This document shows, in pieces, positions 44,601 through 57,782 of a stretch of DNA of 64,000 bases; the stretch's first letter is position 1, and every line of letters starts with the position of its first letter. The DNA is from Omphalotus guepiniiformis (Eukaryota > Basidiomycota > Agaricomycetes > Agaricales > Omphalotaceae), in NCBI GenBank assembly GCA_028554645.1, contig JAQOOI010000062.1:62001-126000 (forward strand), written 5' to 3'. Made by a program: the position numbers and the translations under genes. The notes under the pieces were generated by a model. The model saw nothing but the letters and a program-made list of their open reading frames with translations. It was not told the origin of the DNA and made no database searches.

Positions 44601-47454
44601 ATGAACAAGATCTTTCGAAAGCTGGGCAATATAGAGACTACTCTGCAGGAGAGAGTGAAGCTTATTAAGGATCCTGAGGCAGCGATGAAACATACTGAGC
44701 AGGAGATTAAGCAGAGGGAAGGTATGTGTGTTCGGGCTTGTACATTTGCGATTTTTAGTGATCGGTTTGACAGATGAAGCACAGAAGGAACGCGAAGTTG
44801 AGGATAAGAGGCAGAAGCAAACTGATGATAGGCGCAGGAGACTGGAAGAAGTTGAACAAGCAGCACTTAACGAGCCTTCTGAAATTCGGACTCGATATGG
44901 TCATTTTCGACCTAGTCAACTCGTTGCACCAGACGTGAAGGAGTATATCTCCTTTGAATCTTTTCGAGATCTCAAATCTGGCACACCAGTTTCCTTCCGA
45001 GCACGTTTACACACCAAACGCGCGATGTCTTCCAAACTTGGTTTTTTCCTATTTCGTCAACAGACGATTGAGGTTCAAGCTGTCTTGGCGTTTGACGAAG
45101 GAAGAATTTCAGAGAATATGCTTCATTGGGCACTTCATCTTCCTTCAGAATCTATCGTCGTTGTTTCTGGGATACTCAAAGATGCACCACATACTATAAA
45201 TGCTGCGACTTTTCATGATCTCGAGGTTCATATCGATAGGATTTATGCTCTTTCGCAACCTACGAAACCACTTCCGTATTCGGTTTATAGGGATGAAGCT
45301 GCGAGGGATGTTATAGAGGAACAAGAGGAGGCTACGATTAGCTCGTCGACGACGTTAGAGACGCGTAAATACGTGTCGGATCGTCATAGACTCGAGAATC
45401 GTATTCTTGACCTTCGAGAGCCGGCTTCTCTTACGATTTTCCGTATCAATGCTGCCATTTGCTCCATCTTTCGCTCGTTCCTTGATTCGAAAGGGTTCAT
45501 CGAAATTCATACCCCCAAACTCCAAGGTGGCGCAACCGAGTCTGGCGCGTCTGTTTTTGAAGTCAATTATTTTGGTCGAAAGGCTTTTCTGGCGCAGAGT
45601 CCTCAGCTGGCTAAGCAGATGGCGATGTCGGCGGATTTTGGGAGAGTGTACGAGATTGGACCTGTTTTTCGTGCGGAGAACTCTAATACCCATCGACATC
45701 TCACGGAGTACACTGGGTTAGACTTGGAGATGTCTATCGAGTATAATTATGATGAGATGCTTGATGTTGTTGATGAGATGTTCAAGACGCTTTGGAAAGG
45801 TGTTTATGATCGTTTTGAGAACGATATGCACCATGTGGAGAAACGTTTTCCTCATCAGAAACTCGTATGGCTTGAGAAGACCCCTCGTATACCCTTTCGA
45901 GAGGGCATTCAGATGCTCCGCGATTCGGGTTGGACGGAAGATGACGAACCACCTGCGTTTGATGATGATCTTTCCACTCGAGGCGAGATTCGGTTAGGTG
46001 AACTTGTGAAGGAGAAGTATGGGACGGACTATTATATCCTGGATAAATTCCCTGCCTCTGCGAGGCCCTTTTATACGATGCCCGACTCTGCCGACCCGTC
46101 GTACACCAACTCGTTTGACATTATGCTTCGTGGTCAAGAGATTCTTTCTGGTGGACAACGTGTACACGATCTGGCTGTCCTAGAGAAGCAGATGCGTGAT
46201 GTTGGGATTCACCCCGAGTCTCTTGATGAGTACATGGAAGCGTTTAGACTTGGAGCTCCACCGCATGCTGGGGCAGGTATTGGTCTCGAACGTGTACTCA
46301 TGCTTCTGCTGGATTTGGGAGATGTTCGTTGGGCGTCGTTCGCGCATAGAGATCCTCGTTCGTTGCCTACGAAGCCGAAGCTATTTCAGGTGCGCCATCC
46401 GGATGCCAATACCCTCGAGCTCGCACGTAAACCTCGTGATCGGACTGTCCCCGTTCGTGTTTCGCCGCCACCTTTGGAGAAGTTGATTGCGAATTATGGT
46501 GATGCTGCGAATACCTCGTGGCTTGATGAACGTTATCATATTTGGAGACATCCTGAGACGGGTGCTGCGCAAGGTTATGTTCCGTCGCATTCGCATGCTA
46601 TTGTCGTTGGTGAACCGTTGTGCGATCGTTCTCAGCTTGAAGAGGTTTTGTCGTCGTTCCTCAAGTATGTTTATAACGAGCTTAAGTTGAAGCCGATTTG
46701 GATACTTGTTGGAAGTGATGTGGAAGATTTGCTTGCGAGGAGGTTTGAGTGGCGTACTATGACGTGTGTTGCAGAGAATCGTGCACGCGTTCGAGATGGG
46801 AGTGTATTACACGATCCTGTCGTTCGTCGGAAGCTCCGCCACGCCGAGCGTGAGGGGGTGAAAATCTCGAATTTGGGGATGGGTCCTTCGGCTGTACCTG
46901 AAGGATCTGAAGTGAGGAAAGAGATTGAGGAAAGGATTGAGGAATGGGTTTCTGGGAGACAGAAAGCTGGTAATGGGAAACAAGTTCGGTTGACGGAGGT
47001 TAGACCTTGGATTGATATGGAACATCGGATGTATCTCGTTGCGAGGGATACCAACGGACGTGTATGCGCTCTCGTCGTTCTTCATCAACTTTCACTAGAA
47101 CATGGATTTCAAATCAAATGGGCACTGGATTTTCATGGATCACCTTCTGGTACAATCGAATCTATAGTGTTGGAAGCTATGGATGCGGCATCTGATGTTG
47201 GGGCTGAGGAGGTATCGTTTGGGACTAGTGCAACGGCGGAGTTTTCTGCGGTGCAGAATATGAGTGGGGTTAAGGTTAAGATTTTGGGGAAGTTGTATAA
47301 GGGGATTGCGGAGAGTTTGAGGTTGACGCAGAAGGGTGAGTTTAGGGCTAAGATGGGAGCGAGAGAGGATCCGGTGTATCTTTGTTATCCGGCGAATGGG
47401 ATGGGGCCTACTGGTGTTAAGGCGTTGCTTGACTTTTTTGGAGCGAATGATTGA
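44601..47454 (+). CDS. erdS: Aspartyl-tRNA synthetase fused to DUF2156: probable ergosteryl-3beta-O-L-aspartate synthase
   Basis: Exons 44601-44721 and 44774-47454 join to 933 residues. A charged helical N-terminal extension (1-75) is followed by an OB-fold tRNA-binding domain (about 85-200) and a class II AspRS core. The core has motif 2, FRAENSNTHRHLTEYTGLDLE, broken here by position only (about residue 335), and motif 3, AGAGIGLERVLMLLLDLGD, then HRDPRSLP. From about residue 600 the chain continues into a GNAT-like DUF2156 aminoacyl-tRNA transferase domain ending ALLDFFGAND, absent from housekeeping AspRS. This architecture is that of fungal ErdS, which charges tRNA-Asp and transfers Asp to the 3-hydroxyl of ergosterol, making ergosteryl aspartate. 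A separate housekeeping AspRS is expected elsewhere. Assignment rests on fusion order and motifs. Confidence 0.88.
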
Positions 47455-48712
47455 GGTGGGGTTGGGTTGATTGGATGGTGGGTGTGGGGTAGTGGGATGG
47501 GAGGAAGGGTGCAAGTGCTCGGACTATGTTCTGAAAGATTTCTTGTTTTTTTGTTTTTTGACTTTTTTTTCGAGTTGATACACGGGCTTTTGTACAAGTT
47601 CGTGGTACAGTACCTGATTCTTTTTTTTTTTGCTTTGGGTTAGAATGTACGCGTTACGTATGATATGATAGTACATACATATATCTTTGTTGTAGTAGAT
47701 TGTAGTAGAAGATGTTGATGAAGTATAATACAATACAAGTCGCTTGTCTGTAATACTATGTGGGACTGTCAATGATCAGCAGGCGAGTCCTCGGTGAAAA
47801 TTGGTTCATGCAATATATGTACTTCCTTTCTTACTTCCTTGAAGCCTGAGTCCGACGGGCTGAAACGTGGAATCCTCATCGTTTTCGTATCCGTGCGCTG
47901 CTGTGCTCAATGATCATGATAATATCATTGCAATGTTACGTTTTGGCCCATCGAAAACTGTTCATCATTTACTGCAAGTCAGATTTCGGGTTACTAGCTG
48001 ACGTAATCCCAGTCTTTTCTAGCCCTCCGCTTCGTACTGTGTCCTGCAACATCTCTGGCCAGGTTCTTACTTCTTCGTATCGGTGCTTCTGGGTGTTTTA
48101 TTCGTACGAGCGATAAAGGAGTTCCCGGTTCCCGACATTGGCATTGGACAAGAAAGAATGGGCCATTTGGATGTTTGGGCGTTTGACTTGAACATGGATG
48201 GATCATGATGATTGTGGTGAGGATTGCATAGCTACCATTCGATACCAACCCCTAATTGCATACATAGACCAATGCCCCGAATTAAATCAAGGAATCAAGG
48301 AAGAATCAAGGGATCAGGACCCCCTTGGTTCCTATCATTTAATGGCATTGATCATGAACAAGTCATCGAAGGAAGAAGGGCGTACCACAAATAGCTCGAC
48401 AGCTCAGCGACATCTGATCGAAGTAACCGTACGAAGGGTACTTTGCACATGCTCTTATTCAGTTTATGAATCTGATATCCCGTCTTAGGGTTGCTAGTGT
48501 AGTGATTCATTCCCCAACCCTCCACCCCCAGACTTGCAGTTCTTCAGTTCTTCATTCTTTATCACGTTCGTTGAATTGGCCCAGGCCCAGGAGGTCGTTG
48601 TTACTAGTGTGCTCTCGTGCGTGCGTTAGTACACGCAGAGCCTCCCCGCTCCCCTGTTGTTCTATCTTTCGCGCTTGCCACTTGCTTGCTTGATTGAATC
48701 TTTTTGGTCACA
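47455..48712. other. Intergenic, no gene recognised
   Basis: Begins with T-rich tracts (47540-47632) that suit 3' processing of the upstream gene. The rest contains only short frames without recognisable features. Confidence 0.4.
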
Positions 48713-51700
48713 ATGGTCTCTGTCAACAACACAGTTGACGATTCCAGCCCTCTCATTATATACCAACCCGAAGGAGCATGGCACCAGGGGAACGAAACGT
48801 CGGATTCATTACTGAATGGATCCTTGTGCGTGTTCTACCGTCTCTTTCCCCAGTTCTATCCTCACGAGTATCTATCTTTTCTTTTGCTTTTGCAGATATT
48901 TCCACCATTCGTATACCAGGACGTGGTATCCCGGAGCATCAGCGTCCTTCCAATTCAACGGGACAAGTATTTCGATTCATGGGGTGAAGCGCTATGGGTA
49001 CGGGGAGTACATAGTTACACTTGATGGCGTCAACTCTACTGCCAATGCCAATGTAACTGGCATTAACTTCGATGCGTCTTCTGTGGAATTGTTTTCGAGG
49101 ATGGGAATGGAGCAGGGGTTGCATAGTGTGGTGTTGACGAATAACCCTGAGCAGGGGAGTAATAGTGGTTGGACGGGGTTTGATATTGATTATGTGAGTG
49201 GTTTCTTTGTTGGGGATGTTTTTGGCATGGGGATTGGCTTTCTTTGAGAGCGCGCGCGCAATTTCTTTGTTCAAAAGTGGTAGCGATGCGATGCCGTGTA
49301 CTAGGGTTTCGTACACCCTGTCTCTTGCCCACAATCACTTCATTGATTGATAGATTGGCACTGCATGGAGCTTTTCTTCTCCACGCTGCCTTTGCTTGAT
49401 TAGCGCCGTTCATCGTTCTCTACATTCCATCCAGTCCTTCCCTGTCCCCTCCTCATCTCGTCCTCATCCTCATACTGACTCAAACCCTTACACCCAGATC
49501 CGCTGGAGCTCAAACGTCGACTTTAGTTCATCCAATTCCAATTCCGGTACCCCGAACACAAATTCCAACTCCAACTCCAGCGATGCCGCCGACCCATCCG
49601 AGACAAGCCCTGTGATGCGCATGTATCATGATACAGACTCTGCGTATTCTTGGGGACCAGAGGGTGCTTGGTCCGTAAATTCGAGGAATACTACAGTTGG
49701 GGGGACGCAGTCCGGACAGTGAGTGGTTTATTCTTTGGTTTTTTTTTTCGTTATGCTTTCTTGGGATGGCGGCTGTTGGTGTATGCGGATGGATATTTGG
49801 ACGGCTGGGAGAAGATGGATACTGTGGACGTGGAAACAGATCTTCTATTTTTTGCGGCCATCGCGTTTGCTTGTTTTGGGGGCCCTTATTTGTCCTTTTT
49901 TCTCTATTCCTAGCTCCTCGAGAGAGAAAAAACTTACATGTCTGTTTGTATCCCAGTTCAACCTCGATGAGCGGCGCTTCTGTCAACTTAACATTCACAG
50001 TGCGTCACTACCTCACTTTCGTCTTTCTCTCTTCTGATTGTTTCCTTTTCGTCTGCATAGGGTAGCTCCCTCTCCACCTAACTGGTACTTTACACGAAAT
50101 ATTGATACACTCGATTTAGGTCAAGTCATCAGGCTTTACGGTCCAATCGGTCCCAACTACACGGATACATTCATGGTCTCAATTGACGGCGAACCATCTC
50201 GAACATTCTCCGCGAAGAAGGCGGCATGGTCACCAACGCAGTTGATTTACTACGCCGATAATTTAGGACCGGGAAAGCATACTATGGTAGTGCTCAATGG
50301 TGATGCCCGTGATCATGATACGAGCGACGACAGTGTGGGAGCTGCTCGGAGAAGAGATGAGGGGAATGGGTGGTTGGAAGTTAATTATGCGGAGGTGTGG
50401 CAGGCTAATGTTACTTTGAGTTCGAGTTCGAACCCGGGAACGTCAGGCAATGGGAATTCTAAAAATACGTGAGTGGGTGGTTTATCTTGGAATGGTAGGA
50501 TGTGGAGATTCACTTACGTGCCGTCATGAAGCCTGGGTCAAGGCGCAATAGCTGGTATATCGTTGGCTGCCGTGATAGTATTTGTATGTCTATCCAGTCT
50601 GGTTTGGGTGCGTTTCTTTCTCGCTTCTTCTGCCTTGCGATCAAGGCCTGACATTTATTCGCCATCTAGTTTCTTTTTGTGCGAAATAAGACGCATCTTC
50701 AGAGAGGCTACATGGCTCAACCGCAGTCCGAAGCACCGTTGCCCCCTTCGCCTCAACGACCGCCACGTGGCATACGTCCCCTGTCTATCCCTCATCTCAG
50801 GCTATCTCGTCAGGACGAAATCGAGCCGTATCCATTCACAACGGACACCGGCAGGAATGGTAGTGCAGGCAGTGATGCGACTCAACTGGGAGATAGCAGT
50901 GGATCTGGATCTGGAAAAAGCGGTCGATATACACCATATACTGGATTCGGAAGGTCGTCAAAGTCATTTCCGTCAAGTGCAAGTGTCGGTAAAGACCTGT
51001 CATCCTCAACGAGCTTGGGCTATGGATCTGGACTCGGGTATGAATATATGCAACCGTACCCAACTGCTTATCATGCGGGTACACTTTCGAGGACGGATAT
51101 TGATATTGTACAGCTGGAAATGAGGTCCGCGGGCCCGGTACGGTCTGAAACGTTGTTGACTGCGTCGACTTTGGTAGCTGAAGATGGGTCCGATGCTACG
51201 TCTTTCTTGACTAGACAAGAAGTGAAGATACTACAACATGTATGTTTTTTCTTTCTTTCTTCTACCCTGTTTTTTCTTACTAAAATACGTTGTTGTCGTA
51301 GGCTCACCCTCAGAGGAGAAATTCTTCTCGTATTCAAAGCGCAAGCGCAAGAACCCCTCTTCTCAGTAGTATCAGTACTACCTTCCGAAGAGGCTCAAAT
51401 TCCACTACCACTTCAACACCTCCGTCCTCCTTCCAGCAGCAGCAGCATCATCAGAAACAACGTAAAACTTCAACGTTGTCAACTCCTTCAAGTGCGACGA
51501 CGCCTAGTATCACTTTTTCCCGGATATCATCAATAAGACACCACACAACCACAACCACAACCCGACGATCTCAGACTCTACGCTCTTCACGCTCTACTAA
51601 GCGTCGCGCTCGATCCACCTCACCATCTCGAGCCCAACTCCTAAACCCACTCGACACCGGAGTTCATTCTGGTCATACCGCCGGCGGCGGCTATGACAAC

Positions 51701-52015
51701 TGGGCCGGGGACGGGACCGAAGATGATGATGAAGATGATCCCGGAGCAGATTTCTACGCCGACGAAGCGTTCTACGGTGTTTCCTCTCCTACGCGAAGTT
51801 TAGCCGCCCAAACACAATCCGATGCTCAAACCCCGGTTATAGGTTGGGAGGATGATGAGCACCTTCAGTATCCGGTTCCTTTGCTTCCTCGTTCGCGACC
51901 GAGTAGTACTAGTAAGAGGGTCTCGATTGGTGTGAGTGTGGAGCCTGAGCGAAGGTTGACTGATGAAAGTTTACCTCCGCCGTATACTAGCCGGAGAGCT
52001 ACGCTGGCGTTGTAG
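48713..52015 (+). CDS. Single-pass membrane protein with N-terminal ectodomain and proline-rich cytoplasmic tail
   Basis: Early exons 48713-48825, 48896-49193, 49498-49718 and 49957-49999 join cleanly. Two beta-rich extracellular modules follow each other, each with a tryptophan and NGTSISIHG- or IRLYGPIGP-type strands and several N-glycosylation sites. A Ser/Asn linker then leads to one membrane helix (GAIAGISLAAVIVFVCLSSLVW, about 50545-50610). The long tail is Ser/Thr/Arg-rich with acidic patches and a PPPY motif near its end, a possible ligand for WW-domain ubiquitin ligases. As in related mushroom proteins, no classical signal peptide precedes NTVDDSSPLIIY. The junction around 50000-50120 does not close in frame with GT-AG sites, so an intron is missed or a base is lost. 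A sensor or adhesin role is inferred only. Confidence 0.72.
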
Positions 52016-52380
52016 TAGGATTAGAAAGTACGGAAGTATGTAGAAGGATTGTATAGCCGTATAAGTTATGTTTTGGATAGTCTTACTTATTCTTTACTAG
52101 CTATGTATTTCTACTCGGACTCAGTCATGGTTGAGTAGATTAGTGTGGTTTGAGCCAATATATCAAATATGAAGGCCAATTTTGGATCACGAGGATTTTG
52201 TCCTTTGCGCGACACGCACACACATTTGATTCTTGAACTTAGCGCAGCCCCGACCTTAATGCTCAAATACCTTTTTTTTTTTTTCTTTCGCTAGTAAATC
52301 GTGATATACATGAAATCGAAATGGTAAACGACTCATTAAAACATAAAAGGAACAACATCAACTCCTTGTGAAAGAAAAAA
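52016..52380. other. Gap between convergent genes
   Basis: 3' flanks of the membrane protein and sugar transporter genes. A T12-type tract lies near 52272. No gene is seen. Confidence 0.4.
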
Positions 52381-55020
52381 CTACACAACACTCTTCTCTT
52401 CGATGGAATGCTTGTCCTAAGATCAAAAAGATTGTTAATGAGCACCGAAACCAACAACAATAAAGAAAAAAAAACTACTAACCATATGTTTACTAGACTC
52501 AACAACCTCACTCAAAGTCTTCTTCCCAACATCCTTTCCAATCTTCCAAGGCGAGAATACATGTCCTTGCATAAAGATTTCTTCTACTTCTTCAAGCGTA
52601 CGTCCCACAGTTTCAGGGAACATGAAGAAAATGTGAACGCAAGCTGCAAAATTGAACGTTCCGAAGATGAAGTAGGTTTTCCATGCGATGTTTGCGAAAC
52701 CTGGTGGGACAGCCCATGCGAGGGCGAAGTTGAAGAGCCAGTTGGTTGCCTTTGAGGGGAAGGAAAGGAAAAGATATAGGTTGAGGGAGGGAGGGATTTA
52801 GTTGTGGTATAGAGGATGAGAATAGGTGACTTACGGTGGCGATCGATACGGCTTTTCCTCGAGTTTTGAGAGAGTACTAGATAAGAAAAGAAATGTCAGT
52901 TATGATGATAAAATCACGCAACACAGTTCGATTAAATTCAAAACGTACAATTTCGGCCGGGTAAGTCCAAGACACAGGCCCCATAGTGACAGCGAAACTA
53001 AAGAGGTTTAAAACGCATCAGCACATGCCCCCGCTTCAAATCATCAAATGACATGGGACACTAACCTGCAGACAAACAAGTACGAGCAAACAATAATACC
53101 TTTTGTAGCTGCCGCATGATCAGTGATGACCCAAACAGCTGGAAAGAAGGAATTCATCCATCCATCATCAGTTTTCATTAATCGATTCGGATGTAAGTAG
53201 GAAGAGAACGTACGGGCATTGTCTACTACACCCCAATGACCGAAGCGTGCTTGGAGACCACCGACGAGGAAGAGGAACATGCCCATGAAGAGTGTACCTA
53301 GGATTAACATCGGGCGACGACCCCATTTGTCGATGTAGATGATAGCAGGGACTGGCAGTATTCGTGTTTAGTGTGAGTGGAGAGTGGAGCTTGTCGGTAG
53401 TGTGACTAGGACTTACCAGTCAAGAGGACATTGAGGACATATTGAACAGACTATATAAACGATAAATGAATGATCATCAGCTTTCGTGATATGAGGGAGG
53501 GGTGGGTGACATCTCACAGCAGCAATGAGATTTCCACGAGTACCCGTCAGACCAGTCCCCTCAAAGACATAAACGATGTAGTACCTAAATTTAGGTCCCG
53601 TATGATCAGCCACATCAAAAACAAAAACGGAAAAAAGGGGGAACCGAACGAACATCATGACATTCATTCCCGATAACTGGGACCACATCTGAAGACTACA
53701 TCCCAAAAAGACACGTCGAGGGTTATTTCCTTTCAAGAGATCAAGGTATGATTTTGCGCCTTCTGTTCTTTCAAAGACAATCTAAGAAGGTGAAGGGTAA
53801 GCGGCGTGACTTTTGTGTGAGAAAAGAGCGGGAGAAGAGTATGTAGAGCAATTGAGTTCATACATACCTGCTGCTTGATTTCCTCAAACTCAAGCTGGAC
53901 AAGTTCATTCGTTTTATCACCACCCCCATGCACATCAGCCAGAATGGTCAAAGCCTCCTCATCCCTAAAAAAGAAAGAAGAAAGAAATATGTTACGTGTT
54001 TTCCTTACAGCTGAAACGATAAGTACATCCCTATCGTGGTCGAGGAGCCAACGTGGACTTTCAGGGAAAAAGATCATACCGATGAACAGGATGATGGCAG
54101 GTATCATTTGAAGACCCCACGGAATACGGAATGATGCGACACCGCTGATGTAAGAGCAGCCAAACTGAATGAAGTATTGGATAAGGATACCCCAAGTGAT
54201 AGACCTGTTCAATCGTTAGTTAGGATATGCTTCACAGACACATAATGAACAGAGCCGAGACCGACCATTGTTGGAGAGAAACCATACGACCACGAATAGC
54301 GGGAGCGGTGATTTCGGATTGATAAATCGGTACAACTGCACTAGCAATACCGACAGAGATACCGGATATAACACGCCCCACGACCAGCATACCGCGGTTC
54401 TAAGAGAAAGAGGGATGGAATGGAAGAGAGATTTTCCATTCGTTGTCAATAATGCGAGGGGTTCAAATGGATATGGGAAGGAACTTACGACAGATGCACA
54501 TTGAAGAATAGAACCGACGACCCAAATCAAACTTGCGAGCATGATAGAGGGTTTACGACCAAGTCTGTCCGCAAGCTGAGTTACCAAGAGTGCTCCTACG
54601 AAGGAACCCGCAGGCATCGCAGCAACGATAGCTCCTTGAGCGGATGAACCAGGCTGCGCAGTGACAGTGTGAGTACAGGTACATTTTGAACACGTGTATC
54701 GACACATACGTTTGAGAATGTCCTCTTGTAGTAGTCATTCTGCAGAGCAGACGAGTGAACAGGTGTAGTAAAACTTTGAGAGGGGTAAGATACTTACACT
54801 GAGAACACCGGACATGGACGAGATGTCCAGACCGAATAGACCACCACCAATACATGCGAACGAGCCCACGATGTACTAAAGCCAAATGGTCAATTCATCC
54901 TCGAACAACAAAGTCAAGGATGACTCACAGGGTTCGATGCGATCGCTGCACTGTACTAAAAGAAAAAAAAATGAGTATGTAGCTACAGACATCGATAGAA
55001 TAACTTACTCCTTTGAACAT
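52381..55020 (-). CDS. MFS sugar transporter (sugar porter family)
   Basis: A many-exon gene starting MFKG (ATG at 55018-55020), then YSAAIASNP and the first membrane segment with GGGLFGLDISSMSGVLS. All major sugar porter signatures are found in order: ADRLGRKPSIMLAS, VGRVISGISVGIAS, PESPRWLLDHDRD, the QMWSQLSGMN stretch of helix 7, DKWGRRPMLILG, GPVSWTYPAEI and PETVGRTLEEVEEIF. The last exon gives DKHSIEEKSVV before TAG at 52381-52383; its upstream donor is weak (GTTGTT). Twelve membrane helices are expected. Members carry hexoses, pentoses, lactose or glycerol-type polyols with protons at the plasma membrane. The exact sugar is not predictable here. Confidence 0.9.
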
Positions 55021-57782
55021 GGTGGGCGACAAGAGTTCCTAGCACAATCCGGGGACCAGAAGAGCGCGCAAGGGAAACGAGTTTCTGGTTTAGATAACCG
55101 ATGATTTTATAGAAGATTTGGGCCGTGGGGACACCTGGGGCACTTTCTAGTCATGGGGCCCCATACTATCGCCTATTGAATTTGAAAGGGGTTTGGGACT
55201 TTTGATGTGAGATCCCTGCGAAATGAAGAGATGGAACGAGCCCTGCCTAAAGCAACCATCTCTTACAGTGAGGGTATCAGGTCAAAGCCCGCGAACATGT
55301 GCCATCCAGAGATCACATGACTCTTTCTCGAAATTCTCACTGCCGACAAGCCTGAGCCGAAACGATTTTTACTGATGAAAGTGAACTTTCCGGAGCCTTG
55401 TACCCGTTTTTTCTATTCAACGTTTAAATTCTGCTTCATATTGTTCCTGACAGGCCCCACAACTGAATATCACCTAGCCGCAATTGCAGGAAATGTCCAT
55501 AATGGCCTTGACATCTAGTTTAGAGCTCATAGTCTGAACCTTTACAAGATCGGTAAAGGAAGGCCAGGCCAGTTGTATCTCTTACTCTTTACTTTGTCCG
55601 TTGTTGAGACTGAGGTAATTGTTGCGGTAGATTTTCCTGGACGCATGGAGCTTGCTGCCCTGTACCCCATCCGGGGTTGTTAGTACAACCCTGCACTCCG
55701 CATCACGCACCTCCACATGCAAGCAATCTCAGGCAATCTACGCCGGAGCCGTCGTCAAGGCCCAACATAAGTCGGAGGTCGGGCGACGGGGTAGGGTGCT
55801 CTTCAACTATTTTTACTGCTCCTTAGACCTCAGGCTAGCTCAGGCTCCGTCCGTGGACTGAGCAGTCATAAGCTATCCAGTCGGCGGGGATCCTAACCAG
55901 CGGGAATTGACTCACACACACGGCCCATCCGTTCGGCGTTCACAGCGCCCGGCATGTTATTTCTTATCCCGAGTCGATCACCCCGATATCCTTATCCTCT
56001 GGCCAAGTTTTCACGCTCAGACACTTATGAGAACGACAATTCACCACTTTACTGCGCCTCTGTCTGGACCGGTCGTACGTACGATGACAATCGCCGCTCA
56101 GCGCTTAGCGAGTCCAGGGGTTTTCAAAGGTTTTCAATCCCACCACTGCAAACGTGCCTGACTCGCTCACCATGGTCCATCAACTCGAATCCCTCGCTAC
56201 GTGCCCCTCGCTCTCCGAGTCTTCGTTAGGGTTCTCAGATCTCAGGCCTCAGGCCCCGTGGATTCAATATCTAGCCCTCCTGGAAGGGAAGGGAAGGGCT
56301 ACCGTGCCCGCCTCGTTCATGAATTCCACTTCACGATTCATGTGCTTCATATAAATCCTCAGCGATCCCTCGATATGTCTTAGAGTGAACTCTAGCCTTA
56401 ATAGGTTCCGAACAACAGTATCATTTCCATGTATGTATATGTACATGATGTACTACCTTCCCACCCGCTTCCCCCCTCTCCCTCTCCAGTCACTCAGCTG
56501 CGGCTCAGCCTGCTCAGCTGACCCCATTAAATTCATCAGGTCTCGCCGGACCGTACCTCATCCCTGTGATTCCTCGCGGCTTGAACACATGCATAGTTTT
56601 TACGCTCCATCATATCCTTTCTCGTGTCCTTGCTTCCTTCCCCATATCAATGTCATCATCTGCATCACATGAGAAACAGAACCTCGAGGCCAGTTTGTCA
56701 ATCACATTTCATTATCCATCCCAGCCCTGGACCTTGCCTTGCGGGTTCGCCGATTTCTCAGGAGATCTCAGGTTGGCGCGTTTGCTCATACAACGCCGTA
56801 GGGTATGTATTTAGCTACATTCCTTCTATAAATACTGCTGATTTCGTAGGTTTGAATCTCCAGTGCCTCGAGAGTCGAAGCCGGCGGAGACTTTGCTTTG
56901 CGAGGCATCGATAAAATACGGATTCACGTTAAGCGCTAAGCACCGGCGGCTCGAGCCCTCGAAGGCCCTCGAAGGCAGGTGTTCTCTAGATCAACATTCT
57001 CGACTTCTATGAGCTTCTATGGCTAGACTACATAGACACTGAGGCCTGAGGCCTAAGGACGGAATATTAATGTTTTCCATTTCTCTTCCCGCTATGATCC
57101 GGAGCAGGTCTCCACCGGTGACCTTCTTCCGCGAGGACTGTTCATGAACTCGCGGCGCCTATCTGTCACATACATTGGAGCCCATCCCGATGACATTAAG
57201 CATTTTCAGTTTCGTTTCACGGGATCCACCCAACATAACATTTTTTGTTCGCTAATCCCAAACCAGTGTAAATTGCGAAAGAAAACAGTAACTCGGGACG
57301 ATATATGTATGTAGTTCCAATAACCTAAGACTAACTAACTAACTAACAAAAAAGAAAAAGAGATACAAATAGCCCCAGTAGAGACCCCTAATACAAAAAC
57401 GAGAGTGGTAAAGAAAAACATGTTTCAACGAGTGTAGGAAGAGATAATAATGATAGTTGAATGAGTAAACGAGTAAACGTAAAAAACGATAGCGAGTGTC
57501 TGTCTGTCTGTCTGTTGTGTTGTTAATGTTGTTGTTACAAAGCCAATAAGAAGCAAGCAGATTGTAGTACATCGATATATCGATACACGGAGGGTTTAAA
57601 TGGTTCGTCGTGAGATTCGTGTGGGGGACAATTCCCTTCAACCGTCCCGGACCCACATAGTAGTTCGTAAGCAAAACGAACTATAATCTATGTGGCCGAA
57701 TCGTAAGGGCATCATCAATACACGAAAAAGGCCCAAAACGACTAACCTCAAGCAATTACCCCTCTATATCCAAGGTTGACAT
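55021..57782. other. Large intergenic region, no gene recognised
   Basis: About 2.8 kb without supported coding exons. Open frames are short and overlap on all frames. Near 57320-57350 there is a CTAA repeat and at 57496-57514 a TGTC repeat. The part next to 55020 should be the sugar transporter promoter. Confidence 0.4.
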
